Assembly: GCF_000003195.3 (NCBI RefSeq)
Contig: NC_012871.2
Span: forward strand, 52,728,843-52,792,842
Source of the DNA: Sorghum bicolor
Taxonomy: Eukaryota; Streptophyta; Magnoliopsida; Poales; Poaceae
Length of the DNA stretch: 64,000 bases
Direction of reading: 5' to 3'
Below, in pieces: positions 22,992 through 34,789 of the stretch. Positions within the stretch are counted from its first letter, which is position 1. Every line of letters starts with the position of its first letter. A program made the position numbers and the translations under genes. Under the pieces are notes generated by a model, which saw only the letters and a program-made list of their open reading frames with translations, searched no databases and was not told where the DNA came from.

Positions 22992-24202
22992 TGTTGACGG
23001 TTCTTAAGTATCAATTTTAATTATCAAATAAACAAGAGAAATGACCAATATGCAACCAACACCTAGAATTAGGGTTTGATCTGACAGAATTCCATGAGTT
23101 TTGTTGTTTATCTGTTTCTGCAGGGGGTTATGAGGAAATAAGGAAGAAAGGCCCACATGTCGGGATTACATAGAGATATCAACGCACCGCGTGATTTTCT
23201 ACCATCTAGAAGACTCTAGAAGCCACGGGAAGAAAGCAGAGGCCGAAAGGGGCCAGGCCTAGGGCGCCCGCCCCCTGCTGGAAGTCTTTCAGGACTCTCT
23301 TCGCACACGATGTTCCACCGACCTATTGGATCAAGAATAACGTAGTACCACCTCGCCTACCGACCCAAAAACGCATAGAGGAGGAGGACTATATAAGGAG
23401 ACCCCCCTGGCCCTGGAGGAGACAAGAAATTATCATAGAGATTGAGGGGTACCCTCGAAGGAAAACCTCTTCTCTAATTAATATTTCTTTTTAGGCTTAG
23501 CAACCAATGTAAAGTAGAAATAGATCTTCTAGTTTCTACTAGATTGAGAGAGATAGAGTGGAGGTGTAGATTGGAGGAAGCCCGACCTGTCGGTGTCTAC
23601 TCCAAGCTTGTACCTGCGGGATCAAGTTCTCCTAACCCGAAGCTTGCTCCTAGGATTCTTCAGTATTTCGACTTCTAAATTCTAGTAAGTTCTTGTTTTT
23701 TTGTTCTTCTGGTTTATGAGTTTACTTTAATCTCTTCGCGTAGAGTTTAGAGTAATCATTGCTGGCGTAAACGTGGTGTTTAGGCTGGGGTACTCATAGA
23801 TATTCCCTGACTAGCTGGACTGTGGTAGTAGTGAGGAACGTGACAATTCCGAGTTACCTTTGCAGACCATATCTCGTTAGCAGGAAGGATAGGGTTTATA
23901 GGTGCGGGTTGAACATCCTTTGTGGTGTCTAGATTCCGTTAGCCTCCCCAATAGAACAGTAGATCATCCTTACCAAGGTTAGAAGAAGACTACGGTTGCA
24001 GTCTTCTCTATTTATCACTCACATCGAGAGACATTCTTTGTTGCCTAAAGGGTTAGTAGTAATAGACCGGTTAGTCAGATGCACTCTTTCTCCTAGTGGT
24101 AAAAAAATAAATACGATACTCTGGATAATTTCCCGGGTGAAGTGCTCACCGATATCCGTACGCTTGCGGATCAATTCCTTATTGCGTTCCCAAATATCAA
24201 CA
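22992..24202 (+). repeat. 3' LTR of the Athila element
   Basis: 1211 bp, TGTTG...CAACA. It differs from the 5' LTR mainly by transitions. One of the two 12-mers is missing: a single copy remains at 23262-23273, with exactly one 21-bp unit lost. Confidence 0.93.
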
Positions 24203-24207
24203 ACTAG

Positions 24208-24795
24208 CAAGAGGATCACCGACAACCTTAGGCTTGCCTCAACGAGGATTAAGTGGTTAGCAAATGAAAATCATCCAAACTTGAGATAAGAATCATCGTG
24301 TCAACATTATCTTCTCATTTATTTGCAGATCCCTACACTAGCTTGTTCTTTCTTTGTGCTAGTGTTTAGTATTGCCCTTGCAACTTTTTACTTGTGTAGT
24401 TAAATAGTTGCTTGCTTACCTTGTGTAGCTAAGTTATAACACTCTAGTTTAAGCTTGTGTAGCTTAGCTAGTAAGTGCTAGTGTAGTGTAAGGTGTGCTT
24501 GTGCTTTGTGCGCTTTGCTTACTAACATGTGCAGGAGCTCCGGTGTGTTTAATTAGTTGACTAGTTGCATAGATCTATGTGATCTTGCTAACTAGAATTG
24601 CTTAGGTGAGCTTCCACTAGCTCGGTACCTTAGTTGCTTAACTAGGATCTTTTTATAAGGTGCTTGTGTAGTAGATAGATGGGTATAGTCTTAGCTAGAC
24701 CAATTATTTTAATTTTGTATTTGTTTCGATCAGTGTGAGCGATTAAGTTTTAGAAATGACTATTCACCCCTCTCGACCGTCATCTTCACCCTACA
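24208..24795 (+). mobile_element. Old Sirevirus-like solo LTR, right part
   Basis: Continues the LTR interrupted at 14907. It matches the reverse complement of the left ends of 40513-42940 and 50922-53262, including GCAGGAGCTCC, TTAGCTAGACCAAT and GACTATTCACCCC...TCGACC. It ends in CTACA, then CTCAT, against CTCAC on the left. Confidence 0.7.
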
Positions 24796-25528
24796 CTCAT
24801 TTAGCGAAGTGAGAGATGATGGATTTTTTAAATCTAGGAGACATATAACTAGTGGTTAATTCTCACTCATACATTTTGTTTGATGCAAATAGAGAGTATA
24901 TAAATCACTCTACCTAACAGATATAACTAAGGTTATTTTGAAGGAGCTGTTTTAAAGGAGACATTCTGCAAAAAGCTTCAAGTCCTCTTTTTTCATTGAA
25001 AAAACGGTTAAAAAGCTCCTCATTCTAAACCGTTTGGTAGGATACCTCCACAGAACCAAAGCTAGAGATGAGCCCTATCAAACGAGGCCTAAATATTTTG
25101 ATGGCATTAAAAAGTTATGAATCACGTGGAGGGAGACTTTGCAATAACATTAGCTTTGAGGGGGTTAAATACAAATATTTTACTTGTAGGAGAAATTGCA
25201 ACATGAATAGACTTATTGTTATTCGTAATTTTGCCAACAATATTTCTTTAAGAAAACTTTTGAGTGGTTGAAAGTGGGAGGGAACACTACATGCCATGCC
25301 AGCTCACCGGCTTAATTACTCTTCTTTTTTTATTAACGAGATACGCACAAATATCTAGTCTACGCAGGATTGAGGCTTGAGTGCATCCACGCAAGTGCTA
25401 CAGGGATACCGGAAGCTGGAGCTCTGCTCTCTTCCTTGCCATGGCCTCTCGCAAATCCGGGCCATGAAATCAGTACGATAGGTGATTCCGGGTGTGGATC
25501 AAGGCAGACTCACATACTGTATCTCTCC
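24796..25528. other. Upstream region of the NLR gene; possible MITE remnant
   Basis: No gene. A stretch from about 24935 to 25095 (GGAGCTGTTTTAAAGGAG ... CTATCAAACGAGGCCT) resembles a decayed terminal-inverted-repeat element but has no clear ends. No confident TATA box could be assigned to the NLR gene. Confidence 0.4.
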
Positions 25529-28500
25529 ATGGAGTCTGCTGCAGCAAGCGCTTTCTTGAAGAGCGTGATGGGAAGGCTCTTCCTGGTTCTCGAGGAGGAG
25601 TACAACAAGCACAGAGGCCTCGCGCAAGAAACGCAGTCCATCCAGCAGGACCTGCGCATGATCGCCGCCGCCATGGATGACCGGATCCGCGCCCTGGGGA
25701 GGCACGAGCGCACTGCCGTGGCGAGGCTGTACAGCGAGGAGATGCTGGATCTGGCACACGACATCGAGGACTGCGTTGACCGCTTCATGCATCGCCTCAC
25801 TTGCAAGCACCGCGGCGGCGGCGGCGGGGGAGCAGCGTCCTCCTGGGCGCATCGGGTGGCTCACGAGCTCAAGAAGGTTCAGAGCCGCTCCAGCTTTGCC
25901 GACGAGATCCAGAAGCTCAAGAGGCGCCTCAAGGAAGCGCACCAACGGGTCATCGACGCCATTCCTGTTGCTTGTGGCGGTCAACCCAGCGGACTGCCAT
26001 TGCCATCGATGGTGGCCTCCTCGAAGCCATGTCGCGTGACGCGCAACCCGATCGGCATCGAGAAACCCATGGAGGAGGTACAGTTGCTTCTGGATGAGGT
26101 GGACGGTGAGCCGCAGCAGCTGAGAGTGATCTCCATCGTTGGGTTCGGTGGCATCGGGAAGACTACTCTTGCGAGGGCAGTATACGACAGCCCTCAAGCA
26201 AAGGAAAAGTTTCAGTGCCGTGCTTGGGTTGCTGCCACCGGTAGCGATAGCTCGCCGGAGCAGATTAGGGGTATCCTGCGTGATATACACCAGCAAGTTG
26301 TTCCAAGAGACACCATGGATTTTGACAACAACCATCTTGAGGCATCCCTCAAGGAATACCTCAGTGACAAGAGGTGTGTGCTTTTGTTTATGTTTATTCC
26401 ATGACAATCTGATATCTAGACTATCCCAAATGTTGGTATCTATCACTTAAGCTTTAAAATCATTGGTTGATAGGTACTTAATTGTCATTGATGACATCCA
26501 GATGGATGAATGGAGAACCGTAAAATCAGTCTTTGAACACAGCAGCACAAGCAGCAGGATAATATTGACGACAACTATTCAGCCTATGGCTAATATGTGC
26601 AGCAGTCATGGAAATGGTTATGTCTACCAAATGGACACCCTTGGTGAAGAAGACTCCAAGAAAATAGCCTTTCCAGGGATCAGGTCACCTGAGCTGGAGC
26701 ATGGTTCAGCAGCGCTGCTCAGAAAATGTGATGGCCTCCCACTAGCTCTGGTCAGTGTTTCCGACTATCTCAAGAGTTCAGCTGAGCCAACTGGAGAGCT
26801 CTGTGCGAATTTATGCCGAAACATTGGATGTCATCTCAAGGAAGACCATGCCCAAGACAACTTTTCAGATCTGAGGAAGGTTCTTCTCGACAGCTATGAC
26901 AGCTTGTCTGGCTACGCTCTTAGTTGCTTTCTGTATCTCGGCATATTCCCCAACAATCGTCCACTGAAGAAGAAAGTTGTAACTAGGCGGTGGATAGCTG
27001 AAGGATATGCACGGAGTGAATCTCTTCGTGATGAGCAGGACATCGCAGATGACAACTTTAATAAGCTTGTTGATTGGAATATCATTCGCCCTGTCGACAC
27101 AAGAAACAATTCAAAAGTAAAGACATGCAGAACTCATGGGATCATGCATGAGTTTGTACTGCACAGATCCTTTTCACAGAGATTCATCATGACGCTGTCT
27201 CCTGATCATCCAAGAATGGGGGCAAATGCTCGCCACCTATCTGTCCATGATGGTAAACTGACAGAATGTATGGCATCTGATGAAGATTTGTCACGTGTTC
27301 GATCTCTAACAGTTGTTGGGAATGCAGGTGGAGCCATTTCTTATGCTCGCAAGTGTAAGCTGATAAGAGTCTTGGATCTAGAAGAATGCAATGACTTGAA
27401 AGAGCATGATCTCAAGCACATATGCAAACTATGGCATCTGAAATATCTAAGTTTAGGGGACAGCATCCATGAGCTGCCGCGGTGCATCGATGGGCTGCAC
27501 TGCTTGGAGACACTAGACTTGAGGAGAACAAAGATAAAATCATTGCCCATTGAGGCCATTCAGCTGCCACACTTAACTCACCTGTTTGGAAAGATTATGC
27601 TTGATAAGGATGACTTGAAGAATGGAACAAGATGAGCAAACTGGAAAAGTTTTTGTCTGAAAAAAAGAGCAACTTGCAGACTTTAGCTGGATTTGTCACT
27701 GACGATAGCAAAGGATTTCTGCAATTTATTAGTCATATGAGTAAGTTGAGGAAGATTAAGATATGGTGCAAGAGTGTTGCAGTTGCCAACAGCAGTAGTT
27801 ATATCAACGACCTCTCGAAGGCTATTCAGAAATTCACAAAGTTTCCTATGGATAGAGACAATGATTGTTCTGTCTCACTTGACTCCTCTGATGAACCATC
27901 TGAAACTTTCCTGAGTTCACTTGATATGGAGCCATGTTCTGAAGGATACAAATATGATCTTAGATCACTAAAGCTTTGTGGCAATTTTCTTCAATTGCCT
28001 CCATTTGTTACCCTGCTCTCAGGTCTCAAGGATCTTTGCATCTCATCGCCTACCCTAAGACTGGATGTCTTATCAAGGCTGGCAAATTTCGGCAAATTGC
28101 TTTACCTCAAACTGTTTGCAAACCAGTTTGACAACTTCAAAATAAAACAAGGGACGCTCCCAAGTCTTCGACGCCTGTGCTTTGTGGTGCAGAGTGTCAG
28201 TTCAGGACTGCCAACATTTGAACAAGGAGCTCTACCAAACCTCGTCTCACTTCAGCTTCTCTGTCAAGGTTTGGTTGGTCTTTCTGGCATCGATATCCGG
28301 TACTTCAGACATCTCAAGGAGGTCACAATTTGTGCCGAGGCCACTGCACAAACAAGACAAGATTGGGAACGTGCAGCACAAAACCACCCAAATAGGCCTA
28401 GAGTAATGTTGGTCAAAACAGCCAATTCAATGGAGAGCGAGGAACTGGGACCATGTGCCATGAGGGAGAAGAGAAAAAGATTTCTGGACCAACCAAGTTT

Positions 28501-28663
28501 GGATGATAGTCTTAAGAAGATGAGACTTTCAGAGTCTTCTTCTTGGACTCAGGCAGTTGGCCGTCAGGTGATGACAACAGCTACAATTGCATCATCCAGT
28601 GTATCTATTCATCTGCATGCTGAGGAATCCGGTAGTTGGATGCAGAAGACAAGCCATCCTTAA
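25529..28663 (+). pseudogene. CC-NB-LRR disease-resistance-type gene, frameshifted in the LRR
   Basis: Intracellular immune receptor of the CNL class, roughly 1010 codons across the break. Exon 1 is 25529-26373 and exon 2 is 26474-28663; the 100-bp GT-AG intron sits within the codon before YLIVIDDI, a usual place in grass CNLs. The coiled-coil domain (residues 1-150) has an EDVID-like IEDCVDRF. NB-ARC motifs: P-loop GFGGIGKTT (about 205), kinase-2 YLIVIDDI (283), RNBS-B SRIILTT, CDGLPLAL (about 367), RNBS-D CFLYLGIFP. The MHD position reads THG, so its Asp is missing. The LRR starts near 530. A one-base-type shift near 27620-27632 ends the frame at TGA 27633-27635. The LRR continues from ATG 27632 in the next frame to 28663, giving an ATGA overlap. 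The 80-residue Ser/Lys-rich tail is unassigned. The ATG at 25529 (MESAAAS) is preferred to the upstream open frame, which lacks homology. Confidence 0.9.
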
Positions 28664-29072
28664 TTTTCAAATCTTATATGCTCCTTAATTTTTTTTTCTG
28701 TGCTTATAGTCATATAAACTTGTGTATCTATCTTGTTTATTTATTTCCTATGCACATCCGACCTTAATATACTTGATGGATTTCCTTTTTGTTCAAGGAT
28801 GGTTAAACTGCCATGAAAGTGTCATTTATATGTGCAAATTGCATATCTGGTTTACTATCTCATGGTGAAACTGACATGGATAGTTTCTGGAGTTGATGGT
28901 CTGTTGTTTAAGTTGGGTATAGTAGACGCCATGAACGTTATTTGGGTGGACTGTTGTAATGCTTAGAAGCCAATGTAACTGAAAGGCATAGCTCCTGCCA
29001 TTATGTTTTTTTTTAAAAAAAAAAAATTAGCGGCACAGAAATACACACTTCCATAAACAGAAATATAAACTT
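28664..29072. other. NLR downstream region
   Basis: Probable 3' UTR and AT-rich flank with T and A runs near 29006-29027. No gene seen. Confidence 0.5.
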
Positions 29073-29311
29073 GGCGTTGTTTAGTTTCAAAAATTTTTGG
29101 GAAATCGACACCGTAGCACTTTCGTTTGTATTTGACAAAAATTGTCCAATCATGGGCTAACTAGGCTTAAAAGATTCGTCTCGTCAATTCCGACCAAACT
29201 GTGCAATTAGTTTTTATTTTTGTCTATATTTAATACTCCATGCATGCGTCTAAAGATTCGATAGAAGAATCTAAAAAATTTTACAAATTTTTTTAGGAAC
29301 TAAACAAGGCC
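29073..29311. mobile_element. Tourist-like MITE (GGCGTTGTTTAGTT ... GGAACTAAACAAGGCC)
   Basis: 239 bp, the same family as 11259-11483. It shares GTAGCACTTTCGTTTGTATT, GGCTAACTAGGC and ATATTTAATACTCCATGCAT-type phrases. The right flank is TTA; the left target copy is not preserved. Confidence 0.7.
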
Positions 29312-30554
29312 TTATGTTTTATAATTTTCCCTGTTTTACTCCCAAAAAACCAGTGACAGTCACACATGCTAATGTTAGTTTCAACTTTGTAGAGTGGATC
29401 TTTACGTGGTCCAAAGAGTGATTAATTATGTTGTGAGCACTAAGTTCATATTGCAAGCTTTGACTGATTGATGATCAGATCATAAAATACTAGTATATTA
29501 ATGGCGATCATCTCAACCTGAGCTATTTGCCTACTTGGTGCAGGAAGCATAGCTCCCCACTTGTTTTTACCAGCCTCCACCTTTGAGGATGTCTATGCCT
29601 CGGGTTATATGAACTACTAACAGCCAAGGGCAGTCATTTTAATTTGATGCAAGTAAATGTCCCAACTCTCAACCATTTGATGCAAGTAAATGTCCCAACT
29701 CCCAACCAGTTCCTATAAAACTAACTCTACAAAAGAACAGAGAAGGGGCAAGTTGGGATGGGCATCACATATTCCTATAACCTCATTCTTGTATGATGAT
29801 GCAGAGATGCACTCATTTTTCTAGATTCATCTATCCCTATCTATCCCTATCACGTATTCTTATAAATGAGAAACTATTGGCATTTCGTTTGTTGAAAGAT
29901 GTGGTTAGATATTGGAAAGGAAAGTGTCAATTTATTGTGCGTATTGCAGAATGTGTGATTATTGTTGCTGGAACTGATGGTCGACTGTTCTACTCGATTG
30001 CAGTAGATTGTCACGACGAACACAGTGACAACTCTAGAATAAATTGTGGCTAGGGTTAGTTGTTGGCACAGACGCATATGACCAAAACCATTAGTGGATC
30101 GGATCCACCAGGGCTCTGTGACCCTGGGCCGCCGCCTAGACTCATCTAGTCATCCATGTATAATTCTACTTAAGTTAAATTAATTATTTTTGGGAGTCTA
30201 TATACTCTTGATATTATTAGTCTTAATTTCTTACTTAGCTATATTACAGTTGCCCAGGCTCATAAGAAGTTCTGGGTCCGCTAATGTCATCCAAAACATA
30301 TTAACAATGATGGCATATTGCAAAAGTCAAGCATTATTTCTTATTTTTCCTTATGGAGGGATAAAGTTAGCAATGTCATTACAAGACAAACTCTATACAA
30401 TAATGGGTATTTTTATAATTTAAGTCATATCATTTTCCTTACATGACAACCTACTTGAATCAACAAATTTCTCTTCTACTCAATCCTCACACGCTACTAG
30501 AAAAAATTATGTCAAATCTGTTTACATTAACCAAACTGAAAAAAATAAGTATTA
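29312..30554. other. No gene seen
   Basis: No supported coding frame in 1.2 kb. It holds the 33-bp tandem repeat listed separately. CTACTAGAAAAAATT near 30491 could be a CACTA-type end but stands alone. Confidence 0.5.
29646..29711. repeat. Tandem repeat, two units of 33 bp
   Basis: GATGCAAGTAAATGTCCCAA begins at 29646 and again at 29679, with one or two mismatches between units. Two copies only, so not an array. Confidence 0.8.
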
Positions 30555-31171
30555 AAATCTAAGATCCAACGTTTGCTAAATGCAAATTCTTTGGATGGCT
30601 CGCAATCCAAAACAGAATCTGGACTGTCGATAGGCTGCAAGCGGAGATGGTCGAATAACGGTGTGTGTCCCCTATGCAGGCGATGCCAGGAGACTAGCGT
30701 TCATCTTTTCCAAGATTGTCGCTACACCATGCATGTCTGGCAAGGCATTGCAACATGGTTGGGTATTGAGCAGCTGCGACCTTCTGCCTTGGAGCTAGGA
30801 GACTCAGTACAAAGTTGATGGGACAACTTAGATCGCACACCTTCAACGACGAGACAAGAACTATGCTCTTTCATCCTTCTTGTTTGTTGGGAGGTGTGGA
30901 AGGAAAGAAATACAAGAATCTTCGAGCACAAGGAAGCCACACCAATGTAGCTTCTCCAGAAAATCAAAGAGGAGGCGAGTCTATGAGCAATGGCAAGAGT
31001 AAAACACGTCTCTAAATTATTATTATGCGTGTGATGTGAGGTCGATCTCCTGAGCTGAGGCGTTTCGAACCTTTGCGTCCCGTTGTACTTTATATGTTTG
31101 TACAGTGCCTTTCTAGTCTTCCTTTCTTTTCAATACAATAGACAGCTCTCTTGCCGGTTCCGTTTCAAAAA
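30555..31171 (+). pseudogene. 5'-truncated LINE tail (zf-RVT region)
   Basis: The translated text from about 30565 (AKCKFFGWLAIQNRIWT) through CPLCRRCQETSVHLFQDC (30664-30720) to WEVWKERNTRIFEH (about 30890-30935) is the C-terminal zf-RVT domain of a plant LINE ORF2, in more than one frame. It ends with a LINE-like 3' UTR finishing at TTCCGTTTCAAAAA (31158-31171). It is a different family from the LINE at 1485, is 5'-truncated, and lacks an RT core. No clear target duplication was found. Confidence 0.75.
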
Positions 31172-31269
31172 GTAGGGGCATCTATGTGTAGGAGTGCCGG
31201 AGCGGAGAGGCTTGAATGTGACGCTGGTGACTACTCACAGGTACTTATCTGTCCCCACAATAGAGGTCA

Positions 31270-31503
31270 TCCTCCCTTCTTGAAAAGTCAACTTTTCTTA
31301 ACTTTGACTAATTATATATAAAAAACAATTAATATTTATAATATATAATTAGTATCATTAGATATAATAGTTAAATATACTATTATAACAAATTTATTTG
31401 AAGATATAAATATTGCACGTATTTTCTATAGATCTAGTCAAAATTGAGAAAGTTTGACCTACACGCATCTCATAACGTTATCTATTCTAGGACGGAGGAA
31501 GTA
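31270..31503. mobile_element. Stowaway-like MITE (decayed left end)
   Basis: The right end GGACGGAGGAAG is followed by TA, the inverse of the Stowaway end. The AT-rich inside has inverted arms: AAAGTCAACTTTTCTTAACT on the left against AATTGAGAAAGTTTGACC on the right. The left terminus, near TCCTCCCTTCTTG, is mutated. Confidence 0.6.
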
Positions 31504-32099
31504 AGTTGTGGAGCAAGATCCATGGCACTAGACCATGACGCGAGTGTCGAGCACCGACAGGCCAAGTGGGAGTGGAAGGCTATGACGGTGATTCCAAAAG
31601 TTGAATTGGAGGATGAAAGGGTGTCGTCATGTGAGTTGGTGACTCTATGGGTCTGTTTGGTTGGGTGGCTAACCCTGGCTAGCCTCTAGAGTCACCTTTA
31701 GGTTATTTGATTAGCTATTTACAGGCCCAAGGCAGGCTCTAAGAAGCCACCGACCACCCCTTACCCTGGCTTTAGGAAAACATAGGGGATGGTCATTCTT
31801 TTGGAGCTAGGGCTAAGCCCGCAAGTGAAGTCCAATGCTCCTCCACGTCTACGCCATTCGTCGGCCCTCCCTGTGCTGTCTCCAGCGGCCCTCCCCGCTC
31901 GCCTTCACCATGCGCTCCACTTGCGATGACGGCTGTGGCATGGGCTGCCGGAGCACGCGGCAAATGGTCGGCTGTGGGGTGCCAGAGCTCGCTCCTACTG
32001 CTGCTCCTGACGACCGGATGCAGGCTATCAAAGGTCGCGGCAAATGGTTGGCTACAAGGTGCCAAAGCTCCTCGGTAGCTCCTCCGTGTCTACCACCGA
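31504..32099. other. No clear gene; GC-rich tract next to PPR fragment
   Basis: GGTCTGTTTGGTTGGG near 31650 may be a transposon end. From 31835 the sequence is GC-rich and open in several frames without recognisable domains. It may be decayed upstream sequence of the PPR gene. Confidence 0.35.
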
Positions 32100-32366
32100 T
32101 CACCCATTTCTCCGGCCAGCTCCTCGTCGCCCACGCAGCTCCTCCCTATCCCGTCGGTGAACTATTTCCTCGGCAAGCTCATCCATGTCCGCCTCTATGG
32201 TCATCCATCTCCACGTGCTGGCCACCCGCATCCTCGGCAAGCACATCGACTGCGCCACGCTCTTCCCACGACATCCAAGTGGAGGTCCATGCCCATCGGG
32301 TATTTGACGAAATTCCCTGCTCCAACCTTGTCTCTTGGAACACACTCCTCAAAATTAAAAGGACCT
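32100..32366 (+). pseudogene. PPR gene fragment, N-terminal part
   Basis: The end of this stretch encodes AHRVFDEIPCSNLVSWNTLL (32291-32350), a textbook PPR repeat of the PLS class (organelle RNA-binding proteins). Just upstream, pieces reading GKLIHVRLYGH and HLHVLATRILGKHIDC in different frames fit the preceding repeat, so one or two frameshifts are present. Similarity stops at 32366, where a solo LTR begins. The C-terminal end of a PPR gene lies on the other side of that LTR at 34790. Confidence 0.65.
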
Positions 32367-34789
32367 TGATGTCGCCTAGGAGGCCTAGAGGGGGGTGAAT
32401 AGGCCTATAAAAATTCAGCTCAAACAGAAATTGAAACTCAGGGTGGCATTGCCTCCCTTTGAGGGTGGCACTGCCTTTCTACAACCGTATGTCCAACAGA
32501 ACCTAAATTTGGTGAAGATATACTAGAAATATATAGTGACAAATCTATAAAATTTCAACTTGAAATTCTATCATATTAGAGGGCGGCACTGCCGGCCTTA
32601 GAGGACGGCACTAACGCCCTGTGCAGGAGGAACTTAGTACAATTCAATAGATTAGATAAATTTCCTAGCTTCCTACAAGTATGTTAGTCACTATGTTAGT
32701 CACTCAATAATAGTTATACGCAGCGGAACAAGTACCACCAAGTTGATCGGCCACAAACCTTACAAGCACCACAACAATAATAGTAATGCAAGAATGTAAA
32801 TCAGCACACAATATTTATCCCGTAGTTCGGCATTGCCACTAAGGCTGGCCTAAGTCAACGTTGTTGAGGTGCCCACACAAGGACCGGCTTGCCACCAAAG
32901 CTCGCCCTTCCCTCATTCTCCAAACAAGAGTGTTACCTCTTGAAGGAGGGGTGATTTAACTAGCTACAAGAGATGATTACAAACTGTCCCGCTGCTCACC
33001 ACAAGCATGGGAGCTCGCCGGGCGACGTCTAGCTGTCTAGGAGGCTTCACCTCTAAGAGTAACAAATGCACAACGAAGATTGATGAAGCCTAGCAAGTGC
33101 TCTCTAACTCTTAATCACACAGCTCCAACTCTTAATCATGCACTAAGCACTTCACTCTCACAAAGAGAGGGTTGGGGAGAGGCTCTAGAAAGGTTGGGAA
33201 GGTCTGGAGCATCAGCAGCATGACTAGGAGCCATAGGATGGGTATATATACTCATCCCACTTCAACTAGCTATTAGGATTTGAAAACTAGCCGTTGTGAC
33301 TGTACAGGGGCGGCACTGCCGCACCCTCCCAAAAACAACACAGGTCACCTCACGAAAAAAGCCATAACTTTGTACTCCAAACTCTGTTTGCAGTGATCTT
33401 GGATTTTTTTGGAAAGCTTGTTTCGAGGGCTATCTAACCCTGTAAAGAACAAGCTCGAAGATCAACTTGTGCAGGTGCAGTGCTAAGTGTTTTCTCTCAT
33501 ATTAGCACTTGGATTCGGTTAGTTTGAGCACTTGAGACTTGTCTATCATTCGTAATGCATCCCCCTTGATAGTATAACATACCTATACTCAAGAACCAGA
33601 GAATATAACCAATTTAACTACTTGAGTCTTCAATGTCTTCATATGCTATTTCTTTTCATTATTACTCTATAAAGGGTACCAATCAATTTTGTCTCCTTTC
33701 ATTGAGCAAACACACCTTGAGCATGTGACTTGAACCATTTCCATAAATATGATTTACCTCTATGGCTTCAAGTCACTTCCACTAATGATTTGATCCTCAA
33801 CACAATATGACTTCTCATAGCTTGATTAGTTCCTAGACTCAATGTAAGTACTCTCCTCTTCACGTTAGATATGGTACCTTGGTCCTTAAGCTGTCGCTTG
33901 TCCCTTCACCTCCGCTTAGTCCCTCGAAGCCCTTTCCTTGCTAGCTTCACCTTGTCAAGCCATACTTAAGTCTCATCACATTAAGCATCCATTAAATAAC
34001 TATTTGTTCAATATTGTGATCCTTGCTTGAATATCTTCTAGATATAAATATTGAGATCAACCAAGCTTCAGTTTGACTCACATAGAGACATATATGGATC
34101 AACATCAATATGGTCAAGCCAATTCATGGTTCCTTATATCCTCTCTATTGTGGCTTGACACTCAATACTCACTTCAATCTTTATCTTCATACTTCTAGCT
34201 TGATCAAACCGACTGCAAAGTGATTTACCAAATCTTTATCCATACAAGTAAAGTAATGTACAGACCGATTTATATCCAATATGAATCATGTCCTTTATCA
34301 TTTGATCTTTGCTTGTCATTTTCTCACTTATGCATTCTTGATTCATTCTTCAATCCTTTATCAAAGCTAGTTCACTATCAATGTCTTCTTGTTCATGAAA
34401 AGCGAGCCATTATAGAGACCAATCCAAAATCATCAACTTATGTCTCATTTGTCATTTGCCAAATATGCTTGCTTTCACATGATGCTATGATATCCCACAA
34501 CATAGAAGCCATTTCATATATTCTATTTGCATTGCTGTATTTTGCTTGAGCTAGATTATTTCTATAATCCTCCAATACAACAGTACACAATTTGACCTTT
34601 ATTTCAACACTATGTGGTATATCATCAAGTTTGCCTACTTGTTGAGCCTTAAACATACTTGTTAATACACAATCCATAAGTATATGCAATGGACTCAATA
34701 TCCTATTCAACACTTAGCAAACTTATTGGACCTTTAATTATGTTGTCATTCAATTCACCAAACTCCACAAAGGGCTTGATGCACTTTTA
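32367..34789 (-). mobile_element. Solo LTR, Copia/Sirevirus-type, 2.4 kb
   Basis: Runs from TGATGTCGCC with GGGGGGTGAATAGGCC near its left end to GGGCTTGATGCACTTTTA at 34789. The GGTGAATAG phrase is shared with 40513-42940. No PBS adjoins the left side and no PPT the right, so no interior remains. A reverse-strand TATA, TATATATA, lies at 33243-33251. The motif GGG(C/T)GGCA(C/T)TGCC recurs at 32441, 32463, 32581 and 33308. Flanking pentamers GACCT and GAGAT do not match well, so a deletion may have accompanied the loss of its interior. Confidence 0.65.

Larger units (their letters stand above)
14908..24202 (+). mobile_element. Athila-lineage Ty3/gypsy retrotransposon with extra ORF
   Basis: Complete 9.3-kb element flanked by the 5-bp target duplication ACTAG (14903-14907 and 24203-24207). 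Order: 5' LTR, tRNA-Asp-type PBS, gag, protease-like region, RT, RNase H, integrase, an extra ORF with its own promoter, long 3' non-coding region, polypurine tract, 3' LTR. The LTRs differ at roughly two dozen positions by eye (about 2%), plus a 21-bp unit loss, so the insertion is young. One in-frame stop and one frameshift break gag-pol. Lineage is inferred from the PBS, the integrase C-terminus and the domain order. Confidence 0.92.

Noticed and set aside
25370..25528. Longer N-terminus for the NLR protein
   Set aside because: The extension has no resemblance to NLR N-termini; MESAAAS at 25529 begins the coiled-coil domain.
29646..29711. CRISPR-like repeat
   Set aside because: Only two adjacent units with no spacer; a simple tandem duplication in a plant genome.
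31835..32398. A 187-codon open frame as a real protein
   Set aside because: Only the last part (PPR repeat) is recognisable and its end runs into the LTR; the rest is GC-rich and open in several frames.
34220..34549. 109-codon open frame in the solo LTR
   Set aside because: Lies within LTR sequence, low-complexity hydrophobic translation and no homology seen.
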